Positions 8,187 to 12,926 of a stretch of DNA of 14,774 nt are shown here, in pieces. The notes under the pieces are model-generated. The model made no database searches. It was not told the DNA's origin and worked only from the letters and a program-made list of their open reading frames with translations. Location: positions 1 to 14,774 of the forward strand of contig DATLFP010000047.1 in the NCBI GenBank assembly GCA_035540955.1, in the 5' to 3' direction. How positions within the stretch are numbered: position 1 is the stretch's first letter; every line of letters begins with the position of its first letter. A program made the position numbers and the translations under genes. Source of the DNA: DATLFP01 sp035540955 (GTDB lineage Bacteria; Actinomycetota; Acidimicrobiia; Acidimicrobiales; CADCSY01).

Positions 8187-8207
8187 GCGCCAGATTGGCG
8201 CTACCGT
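8187..8207 (+). promoter_or_regulatory. vapBC promoter with candidate operator (inverted repeat plus -10)
   Basis: GCGCCA-GAT-TGGCGC (8187-8201) is a perfect 6-bp inverted repeat with a 3-nt spacer. It directly abuts TACCGT (8202-8207), which ends 6 nt before the vapB ATG. A repeat at this place fits autoregulation by a VapBC complex bound through the ribbon-helix-helix domain of VapB; the repeat is seen, the binding is inferred. Confidence 0.5.
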
Positions 8208-8213
8208 CGACGG

Positions 8214-8456
8214 ATGCCGAGCGTGCAGGTGAAGAACGTGCCCGCCGAGGTCCACGCCGAGCTGACCCGGCGGGCGCGCCGGCGGGGCATCTCGCTGCAG
8301 GACTACGTGCTCGAGGTGCTGCGGCGGGAGACCGAGCACCTCCCGATCGACGAGGTGTTCGACGCCATCGAGCGCGGAGCCGACGGCCGGACCGGCTCGG
8401 CGATGACCTTCCAGGACGCCGTCGACATCATCCGCGCCCACCGCGACGCCGAGTGA
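8214..8456 (+). CDS. vapB: VapB-type antitoxin, ribbon-helix-helix (FitA-like), 80 aa
   Basis: Antitoxin that should neutralise the PIN-domain ribonuclease encoded next and repress the shared promoter. The N-terminal VQVKNVPAEVHAELTRRA...GISLQDYVLEVLRRE (residues 4-39) has the strand-helix-helix pattern of FitA/VapB proteins. The acidic C-terminal part (DEVFDAIERGAD, TFQDAVDIIRAHRD) would wrap the toxin. Length is normal for the family. The ATG is placed 6 nt after TACCGT and just after an operator-like inverted repeat. Its stop overlaps the vapC start as GTGA. Confidence 0.88.
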   Translation: MPSVQVKNVPAEVHAELTRRARRRGISLQDYVLEVLRRETEHLPIDEVFDAIERGADGRTGSAMTFQDAVDIIRAHRDAE

Positions 8457-8854
8457 TCGTCGTCGACGCCTCGGTCGTCGTCGCCGCCGTCGCCGGCGAC
8501 GGGCCCGACGGTCACCACGCCCGGAAGCGGCTGTCGGGCGAGGTTCGCATCGCACCCCATGTGCTCGACGTCGAGGTGCTGCACGCAGTGCGGGGGCTCG
8601 CGGCGCGTGCCGTCATCCCGGCAGCCCGAGCGCACGCGGCCGTGGTCGACCTGGCCCGCCTCGACATCGGTCGCGTCCCGCACCGCGCCCTGCTACCCCG
8701 AGCCTGGGAACTGCGGCGAAACCTCACCGCCTACGACGCGGTGTACGTGGCCCTCGCCGAGATCATCGGCGTCCCCCTCGTCACCGCCGACACCCGGTTG
8801 GCCCGCGCCACCGGCATCCGGTGCGACGTCGAGGTTCTCGCTACACCCACGTGA
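8453..8854 (+). CDS. vapC: VapC-type toxin, PIN-domain ribonuclease, 133 aa
   Basis: PIN-domain endoribonuclease toxin, probably cutting tRNA or rRNA with Mg2+ or Mn2+. All four expected acidic residues are present: D5 (IVVDASVVVAA), E41 (LDVEVLHAVRG), D95 (TAYDAVYVALAE) and D113 (LVTADTRLA), so it looks intact and active. Length is typical. It starts at GTG 8453, overlapping the vapB stop by 4 nt (GTGA), the usual coupled antitoxin-toxin order. The RNA target cannot be read from the sequence. Confidence 0.92.
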   Translation: MIVVDASVVVAAVAGDGPDGHHARKRLSGEVRIAPHVLDVEVLHAVRGLAARAVIPAARAHAAVVDLARLDIGRVPHRALLPRAWELRRNLTAYDAVYVALAEIIGVPLVTADTRLARATGIRCDVEVLATPT

Positions 8855-8913
8855 GAGCGTCGGTCATGAAGCGGTGCACCGGCACCGCCGCATCGTCCCG
8901 GGAAGGGACCGCC

Positions 8914-9210
8914 ATGACGCACCGCACTCGCCCTCGCACCAGCTGCCATCCGGCGGGGAGGACCCTGCACGTGATCGACATCGAGAACCTGGTCGGCGGG
9001 AGCGACGCCGGGCCCACGGCGGTGGGTCCGGCGCTCTCGGCCTACCGGCGCACGGTGCGGGTCGCCGCCGGCGACCACGCCTTCGCCGGCCTCGCCTGGG
9101 CCCTGCGGGCCCGGGGGGTGGCGGTGATGACGGTGGCGCGCGACCGGGTGTCGCTCTCGGCCGACGTGCGCCGGGCGGCCATGCACCGCACGCTCGCGCT
9201 CGCTTCCTAA
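8914..9210 (+). CDS. very short NYN/PIN-like protein, 98 aa
   Basis: Probably a reduced NYN-domain protein; NYN domains are PIN-like nucleases. The first strand LHVIDIENLVGG (D22, E24, N25) matches the NYN signature. VRVAAGDHAFAGLAWALRARGVAVMTVARD (D54) looks like the late strand-helix-strand part of the same fold. Full-length relatives as I know them are about 140-180 residues, and the middle segment carrying further acidic residues seems missing here, so catalytic activity is doubtful. ATG 8914 is preferred over ATG 8866 since GGGAAGGGA (8909 and before) is a good ribosome binding site for it; this is one of few genes here with one. It begins 59 bp after vapC and may be co-transcribed. Its TAA stop forms part of the -10 of the next gene. 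Alternative: a decayed remnant. Confidence 0.6.
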   Translation: MTHRTRPRTSCHPAGRTLHVIDIENLVGGSDAGPTAVGPALSAYRRTVRVAAGDHAFAGLAWALRARGVAVMTVARDRVSLSADVRRAAMHRTLALAS

Positions 9211-9213
9211 GGT
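9208..9213 (+). promoter_or_regulatory. -10 box (TAAGGT) for the exonuclease gene, overlapping an upstream stop codon
   Basis: TAAGGT ends 7 nt before ATG 9221, implying leaderless transcription. Its first three bases are the stop codon of the NYN-like gene. Confidence 0.45.
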
Positions 9214-9220
9214 CGGTGGC

Positions 9221-9835
9221 ATGCCGCGGGTCGACATGCAGCTGCCGCTCCTCCCGCTGCTCTACGGGCTCGACATCGAGACCGACACCACCGTCGACGG
9301 CCTCGACCCCACGGTGGCAGCCGTCGTCGCCGCGTCGCTGTCGACCGAGGACGACGTCGTCACCTTCCGGGGCCCCGAGCGCCAGCTGCTGCGGTCGCTC
9401 GACCGCCACCTGCGGCGGTTGCCCCGCGGGGTGCTCGTCACCTGGAACGGCTCCGGGTTCGACCTGCCGTTCCTCGCCGACCGCGCCGCCGCCCGCCGGG
9501 TGAAGCTCGGCCTGCGCCTCACCGCCGACCCCGCCCTCCCCCACAAGCACCCGCCGCTGCGGGGCCACGACGCCCCCTACCGCGCCACCTGGCACCGCCA
9601 CGGCCACCTCGACGCCTGCTGCCTCTACCGCACGCTGCTGCCCGAGGGCACGTCGTGCGCGCTCAAGCCGGTGGCGCGCGACGCCGGCCTCGTCGTGGTG
9701 GAGGAGGACCGCGAGCACCTGCACGAGCTGGGCGCCGGCGCCCTCGTCCGCTACGTCGCCAGCGACGCCGGCCTCGCCCGGCTCCTCGCCGAGCGGGTGT
9801 GGCTCGACGCCGGCGCCCTCCTCGACGTCGCGTAG
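9221..9835 (+). CDS. DEDDy-type 3'-5' exonuclease (RNase H-like fold), 204 aa
   Basis: Predicted stand-alone 3'-5' exonuclease of the DnaQ/PolB-exo superfamily. Exo I is YGLDIETDT (D18, E20), Exo II is VTWNGSGFDLPFL (N76, D81), and Exo III is RYVASDAGLARLL (Y178, D182), so the four metal-binding acids and the catalytic tyrosine are all present. WHRHGHLDACCLYR (120s-137) lies between, where these proteins read the chain to be degraded. There is no polymerase or helicase domain, so it may act in repair or RNA processing. ATG 9221 follows TAAGGT by 7 nt. It is the last gene of the plus-strand group and is followed by a structured non-coding gap. Confidence 0.88.
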   Translation: MPRVDMQLPLLPLLYGLDIETDTTVDGLDPTVAAVVAASLSTEDDVVTFRGPERQLLRSLDRHLRRLPRGVLVTWNGSGFDLPFLADRAAARRVKLGLRLTADPALPHKHPPLRGHDAPYRATWHRHGHLDACCLYRTLLPEGTSCALKPVARDAGLVVVEEDREHLHELGAGALVRYVASDAGLARLLAERVWLDAGALLDVA

Positions 9836-9903
9836 ACGGCGGCAGCGAGGAGATCCCGTCAGGTAGAAGGCGCTCCGATCGCCGACCGCCGCAGATCTGC
9901 AGA

Positions 9904-9921
9904 CACCGGCTGGTTCCGGTG
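9904..9921 (+). terminator. possible terminator hairpin after the exonuclease gene
   Basis: CACCGG and CCGGTG form a perfect 6-bp stem with a 6-nt loop (CTGGTT), 69 bp past the exonuclease stop. No U-tract follows, so it would be a tail-less actinobacterial-type terminator at best. Confidence 0.35.
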
Positions 9922-9952
9922 GGTCACCACACAGCACGTCGGTGTGCCGGGG

Positions 9953-9999
9953 TTCTTGGAGCAAGCAAGCGTGCTCTACACGTCTGGGTGCTCCAAGAA
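9953..9999. repeat. perfect 11-bp inverted repeat with 25-nt loop
   Basis: TTCTTGGAGCA (9953-9963) and TGCTCCAAGAA (9989-9999) are exact reverse complements. Inside, GAGCA (9959-9963) could pair instead with TGCTC (9972-9976), giving two mutually exclusive hairpins. This fits a structured RNA or a two-site protein-binding element; function unknown. Confidence 0.6.
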
Positions 10000-10070
10000 G
10001 CGAGTATCCCCCCTTGCTGCCGAACTCGACGTCGCCTGCGCGCGAGGGCTCCGTGGTCAGGCGAGGTCGG

Positions 10071-10093
10071 CTGTCACGGCGCGGGCGTATCCT
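10071..10093 (+). promoter_or_regulatory. promoter of coiled-coil gene 1, RecA-NDp-like
   Basis: CTGTCACGG-N8-TATCCT. The spacing equals that of the actinobacterial RecA-NDp/PafBC promoter (TTGTCRGTG-N8-TAnnnT), with six of nine upstream positions matching. The block 10064-10089 is nearly identical to that before coiled-coil gene 2. Expected transcription start is about 10100, leaving a leader of some 40 nt. Confidence 0.5.
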
Positions 10094-10132
10094 TGGTGAC
10101 GTGCACTTCCCCCGTTGTGCTGCACACACGAT

Positions 10133-10138
10133 GGAGGA
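10133..10138 (+). promoter_or_regulatory. ribosome binding site (GGAGGA) for coiled-coil gene 1
   Basis: GGAGGA lies 3 nt before ATG 10142 and decides for this start over ATG 10115. It is one of only two convincing Shine-Dalgarno sequences in the window and fits the leader predicted from the promoter position. Confidence 0.55.
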
Positions 10139-10141
10139 ACG

Positions 10142-10498
10142 ATGGCGACCGAAGACGAAGACCGGCGCGAGCTCTTCGACCTGCTCGAAGCCGGGATCGG
10201 CGCACGGGGCGCGGAGCTGCTCATGACCTACCTGCCGCCGACGGGCTGGACCGAGCTGGCCACCAAGCGCGACCTCGACGCGCTCCGAGCCGAGCTCCGG
10301 GGTGAGATGGCCGAGCTGCGGGGCGAGCTCAAGGGGGAGATGGCAGAGCTGCGGGGTGAGATGAGCGAACTGCGGGGTGAGATGAGCGAGCTGCGAGGCG
10401 AGATGCGGTCGATGCTGCCCAAGCTCTACGCCGCCAACCTCGTGTCGGCCCTCGCTACCGGCGGGCTCGTGCTCGCCGCAGTGTCGATCAGCGGCTGA
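10142..10498 (+). CDS. coiled-coil protein with C-terminal membrane anchor (paralog 1), 118 aa
   Basis: Function unknown. The N-terminal helix (RRELFDLLEAGIGARGAELLMTYL, residues 8-31) leads to the short motif PPTGWTELATKRDL. A coiled coil of near-identical heptads (ELRGEMA/ELRGEMS, about 46-85) follows, then one hydrophobic helix ending the protein (LYAANLVSALATGGLVLAAVSI), probably a membrane anchor with the coil in the cytoplasm. It resembles a widespread actinobacterial family of short helical proteins with 'PPxGWxxxATKxDL', sometimes grouped with DUF1640/CCDC90-like coiled coils. ATG 10142 is chosen for GGAGGA at 10133-10138, although the spacing is short (3-4 nt). A shortened paralog lies 367 bp downstream on the same strand, with the DUF77 gene inverted between them. 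Confidence 0.8.
   Translation: MATEDEDRRELFDLLEAGIGARGAELLMTYLPPTGWTELATKRDLDALRAELRGEMAELRGELKGEMAELRGEMSELRGEMSELRGEMRSMLPKLYAANLVSALATGGLVLAAVSISG
10304..10399 (+). repeat. 21-bp tandem repeats encoding coiled-coil heptads
   Basis: Four 21-bp units (10304-10324, 10337-10357, 10358-10378, 10379-10399), each starting GAGATG and encoding GEM-A/S-ELR, with a 12-bp partial unit (GELK) between the first and second. Neighbouring units differ by only a few bases. The paralog at 10865 has one unit plus the 12-bp partial unit, so it lacks exactly three units. Confidence 0.85.
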
Positions 10499-10507
10499 GC
10501 AGCTGGC

Positions 10508-10520
10508 ACCCGCGCCGGGT
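10508..10520. terminator. short hairpin between converging genes
   Basis: ACCCG-CGC-CGGGT forms a 5-bp stem in the 21-bp gap between coiled-coil gene 1 and the DUF77 gene. It might end transcription in both directions, but it is short and has no U-tract. Confidence 0.25.
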
Positions 10521-10813
10521 CAGGCGAGGTGGCGCTCGACCGAGGAGACCTTGGCGTGGAGGGCGTCGGACACGCCGGGGCGGTGATCGACCTTGATCAC
10601 GACGCTCACCCGAGGCGCGGCAGTGGCGACCTCGTCGACGCAGCGCTTGATGAGCGCCATCACGTCGTCCCAGTCGCCTTCGACGTTGGTGAACATGGCG
10701 TTGGTCTCGTTGGGCAGGCCGCTCTCGCGGACGATGCGTACGGCGGCCGCCACCTGGGCGCTGACCGAGTCCGAGCCACCGAGCGGCGTGATGGAGAACG
10801 CGGCGAGGGTCAT
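10520..10813 (-). CDS. MTH1187/YqgV-like (DUF77) thiamine-binding-fold protein, 97 aa
   Basis: Small ferredoxin-like-fold protein; family members form tetramers, and some bind thiamine or related pyrimidines, but their cell role is unsettled. The sequence follows the family throughout: AAFSITPLGGSDSVSAQVAAAV at the start, ESGLPNETNAMFTNVEGDWDDVMALIKRC in the middle, and VSVVIKVDHRPG...HAKVSSVERHL at the end. The length is typical. ATG 10813 is chosen as the family start; upstream in-frame codons to 10858 fall in promoter sequence. A weak -10, GACGCT (10826-10821), lies 7 nt upstream. It is divergent from coiled-coil gene 2 with only 51 bp between, so the two promoters overlap. No thiamine genes or riboswitch are nearby. 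Confidence 0.88.
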   Translation of the reverse strand: MTLAAFSITPLGGSDSVSAQVAAAVRIVRESGLPNETNAMFTNVEGDWDDVMALIKRCVDEVATAAPRVSVVIKVDHRPGVSDALHAKVSSVERHLA

Positions 10814-10835
10814 GACCGTCAGCGTCGCAGGTCGG

Positions 10836-10858
10836 CTGTCACAGCGCAGGCGTACCAT
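10836..10858 (+). promoter_or_regulatory. promoter of coiled-coil gene 2, duplicate of the gene 1 promoter
   Basis: CTGTCACAG-N8-TACCAT, the same arrangement as 10071-10093, set in a block (10829-10854) nearly identical to the gene 1 promoter. The TACCAT box ends 6 nt before GTG 10865, so this transcript should be leaderless. The block overlaps the divergent DUF77 promoter. Confidence 0.55.
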
Positions 10859-10864
10859 CGCGGC

Positions 10865-11068
10865 GTGCCGCCGACGGGCTGGACCGAGCTGGCCACCAAG
10901 TGCGACCTCGACGCGCTCCGAGCCGAGCTCCGCGGCGAGATGGCCGAGCTGCGGGGCGAGCTGAGGGGCGAGATGCGCTCGATGCTGCCCAAGCTCTACG
11001 CCGCCAACCTCGTCTCTGCACTCGCCACCGGCGGCCTGGTGCTCGCCGCCGTGTCGCTCGCCGGCTGA
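10865..11068 (+). CDS. shortened coiled-coil/membrane-anchor paralog 2, 67 aa
   Basis: Truncated duplicate of the gene at 10142. It begins with VPPTGWTELATKCDL, which corresponds to residue 31 of paralog 1, keeps the first heptads (ELRGEMAELRGELRGE), lacks three heptads, and ends in the same hydrophobic anchor (LYAANLVSALATGGLVLAAVSL). The first 88 bp or so differ from paralog 1 at only about three positions, and the last 100 bp are also close. The GTG start lies 6 nt after TACCAT, so the promoter has been joined straight onto what was internal coding sequence. The frame is intact and third positions in the anchor have diverged synonymously, which argues for a working gene rather than fresh debris. 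Its stop abuts the pafC stop (TGATCA). Function unknown. Confidence 0.65.
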   Translation: MPPTGWTELATKCDLDALRAELRGEMAELRGELRGEMRSMLPKLYAANLVSALATGGLVLAAVSLAG

Positions 11069-11986
11069 TCAGGCCTCGTAGGCAGCGAGCAGCCGGCGGG
11101 CGGCATCCGCGCCCAGGCTGCGCAGCCCTGCCGGCTCGACCACTGTCGCCGCCGGCCCCACCTTCAGCAGCACCCGCTCGAGCCATGCGGTGCCGAGGAC
11201 GTGCATCGTGACCCGCAGCGTGTCCCCCCGGTCGTCGACCTCGGGGTGGTACGCCTCGACCACCCAGCGCTCGGTGGCGGGGATGTCGAGCACGACCCGC
11301 CGGGCGTCGGCGCCCGGCTCCCACACCTCGGCGGGCGGGTCGGCCCGCACCGGCTCGAAGGTGCCGGCGGGCTCGAGCGACCGGATGCGGTCGACGCGGA
11401 AGCTGCGCAGATCCGTGGCCCGGTGGCACCACCCCCGCACGTACCACCGGCCGTTGCGCTGGAACACGACGTGGGGCTCGATCGTGCGCTCGGTGAGCTC
11501 GTCGCGCCAGGCGGCGTAGTACTCGATGCGCAGCTGGGTGCCCGACTCCACCGCGTCGCGCACCACGTCGAGGTGGGCGGGCCGCTGCAGGTCGACGTCG
11601 ACGACATCGGCGTCGCCCAGCACCCGCTCGAGCTTGGCCAGCGCCGACACGAGCGGGCTGTCGGGCTGGGAGTCGTCGAGCAGCGCCCGGGCGCTCGCGA
11701 GCAGCGCGAAGCCCTGCGGGGCCGACAGCTGCGGCGGGTGCACGAGGTACGGGCCGGGGTGGGCCTCGACGGTGCCGTCGTCGTCGAGGTAGACGTCGAC
11801 GTAGTAGCCGCCGGTGTAGGGCGGCACGCCGATGAGCGACGCCTGGTTGACGTCGGCCTCGGCCTGCTGCTCGGTGATGCCGAAGGCGCGGGCCACGTCG
11901 GCCAGCGGCACCTTCCCGCGGGCGGTGAGCCACGGGATCATGACCAGCAGGCGGCGGACCTGGGCGGTGGCGGGGATCGGCGGCAT
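11069..11986 (-). CDS. pafC: PafC, WYL-domain DNA-damage transcriptional regulator subunit
   Basis: Second half of the PafBC heterodimer that switches on the LexA-independent DNA-damage response in mycobacteria, including a recA promoter. The 305-residue protein has a helix-turn-helix-like N-terminus typical of PafC (VRRLLVMIPWLTARGKVPLADVARAFGITEQQAEADVN, residues 10-47) and a middle helical part. The WYL domain (about 150-203) contains RTIEPHVVFQRNGRWYVRGWC with WYV at 181-183, and SFRVDRIRSL. A C-terminal WCX extension follows. It overlaps pafB by one base (TGATG), so the two are translated together. In mycobacteria the pair lies by the pup-proteasome genes; those are not in this window. 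Gene order and domain match make the call firm; regulatory targets here are inference. Confidence 0.9.
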   Translation of the reverse strand: MPPIPATAQVRRLLVMIPWLTARGKVPLADVARAFGITEQQAEADVNQASLIGVPPYTGGYYVDVYLDDDGTVEAHPGPYLVHPPQLSAPQGFALLASARALLDDSQPDSPLVSALAKLERVLGDADVVDVDLQRPAHLDVVRDAVESGTQLRIEYYAAWRDELTERTIEPHVVFQRNGRWYVRGWCHRATDLRSFRVDRIRSLEPAGTFEPVRADPPAEVWEPGADARRVVLDIPATERWVVEAYHPEVDDRGDTLRVTMHVLGTAWLERVLLKVGPAATVVEPAGLRSLGADAARRLLAAYEA

Positions 11987-12879
11987 CAGGCGCCCGCCTC
12001 GACGATCGACCGCAGCCACGCCTTCACGTCGTCGACCACGGTGGCCGGCGCGACGACGCGGGCGTGGTCGCGCATGCCGAACAGCCACGAGCGCAGCCCG
12101 GGCATGCTGGCGACGCGCAGGCGCACCACCACCGAGCCGTCGTCGTTGCGCTCGAGCACGTCGCCGGCGGCGCGGGGCGCCATCACCGCGTCGAGCCACA
12201 CGTCGACGTCGACCGGGTCGTTCGGCGCCAGCTCGTAGGGCTCGACGGGGAGCGCCTTGGAGAGCACGAAGTCGTCGGGCACGGCGTACGCGTCGCGCTC
12301 GCCGAGCCGGACGTCGCCCTCGATGCGGTCGACGCGGAAGTTGCGCCGGTCGCCGCGGGTGCGGTCGAGGCCGGCCACGTACCAGAAGCCGTCGCGGCAC
12401 AGCACGCCCCACGGCTCGACGTCGCGCTCGACCTCGCCGTAGGTGAAGCGGACGAGCGCCCGCTGCCGGAGGGCGGCGTAGAGCTGGGAGAGGCGGGGGT
12501 CGGACGGCAGGGCGACGAGCGCCGGGCCCTCGGCGCCGAACATGCCGAGCTTCAGCAGCGCCTCGTCGGGGTCGTGGCCGTCGAGGCGCACACGCGAGGC
12601 GGCCAGGTTGAGCGCCACCGCCTCGTCGTCGGTGAGGTCGAGGTCGGGCAGGTAGTACGACGCCGGATCGATGCGGTACCTCGCGTCCTCGCCCTGGCCG
12701 GACATCTCGATGTCGATCCCCTCGTCCCGGAGGTCACGGTCGAACTGCACCCGCGCCGCCTCGTAGTTCGGGGGGTAGCCCTCCACCGTGACGACGATCT
12801 CCCGCAGCGCCCGGGGCTGGGAGTAGGCGAGGAGGGTGGCGACCAGGCTCCCCAGCCGCTCCGCCTTGCCGCCGCTCAT
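11986..12879 (-). CDS. pafB: PafB, WYL-domain DNA-damage transcriptional regulator subunit
   Basis: First half of the PafBC regulator, 297 residues. The N-terminal winged-helix part (AERLGSLVATLLAYSQPRAL...EIVVTVEGYPPNYEAARVQFDRD) and the link GEDARYRIDPASYYLPDLDLTDDEAVALNLA are characteristic of PafB. The WYL domain (about 131-188) has RDVEPWGVLCRDGFWYVAGLD, with WYV at 166-168, and NFRVDRIEG. A WCX domain completes it. ATG 12879 is chosen: AACCAT (12891-12886) lies 6 nt upstream and the protein starts with the DNA-binding domain; ATG 12900 would add seven residues. In mycobacteria the WYL domain is thought to sense a DNA-damage-linked signal such as single-stranded DNA. It is the promoter-proximal gene of a two-gene operon with pafC. 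Confidence 0.9.
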   Translation of the reverse strand: MSGGKAERLGSLVATLLAYSQPRALREIVVTVEGYPPNYEAARVQFDRDLRDEGIDIEMSGQGEDARYRIDPASYYLPDLDLTDDEAVALNLAASRVRLDGHDPDEALLKLGMFGAEGPALVALPSDPRLSQLYAALRQRALVRFTYGEVERDVEPWGVLCRDGFWYVAGLDRTRGDRRNFRVDRIEGDVRLGERDAYAVPDDFVLSKALPVEPYELAPNDPVDVDVWLDAVMAPRAAGDVLERNDDGSVVVRLRVASMPGLRSWLFGMRDHARVVAPATVVDDVKAWLRSIVEAGA

Positions 12880-12885
12880 CCCACC

Positions 12886-12891
12886 ATGGTT
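12886..12891 (-). promoter_or_regulatory. weak -10 box (AACCAT) for pafBC
   Basis: AACCAT on the minus strand ends 6 nt before ATG 12879. It differs from the TACCAT box of coiled-coil gene 2 only at its first base. No RecA-NDp-like upstream element is present, so no sign of PafBC autoregulation is seen. Confidence 0.35.
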
Positions 12892-12926
12892 GCCGATCAC
12901 CGGGGACGCGGGCCGGCCGTCGCGAT

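Larger units (their letters stand above)
9836..10130 (+). other. non-coding, hairpin-rich gap of lower GC
   Basis: No gene is supported in this stretch. It holds two clear inverted repeats (9904-9921 and 9953-9999) and, at its right end, the promoter of the next gene. Its middle part is visibly less GC-rich than the flanking genes and lacks the codon periodicity seen around it. It could be the 3' end and terminator of the exonuclease transcript, a small structured RNA, or a decayed sequence. Confidence 0.6.

Noticed and set aside
9953..9999. Terminal inverted repeats of a mobile element
   Set aside because: The arms are only 25 nt apart, with no target-site duplication and no transposase.
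8864..10129. A 421-codon minus-strand frame across the NYN-like and exonuclease genes
   Set aside because: It is a shadow of the exonuclease frame and runs without change of character through the structured gap.
10304..10399. CRISPR-like array
   Set aside because: The 21-bp units are directly adjacent, lie inside a coding frame and encode heptads; there are no spacers.
11201..12238. A 345-codon plus-strand frame opposite pafC and pafB
   Set aside because: No domain, His/Gly/Val-rich shadow composition; both WYL genes are intact on the other strand.
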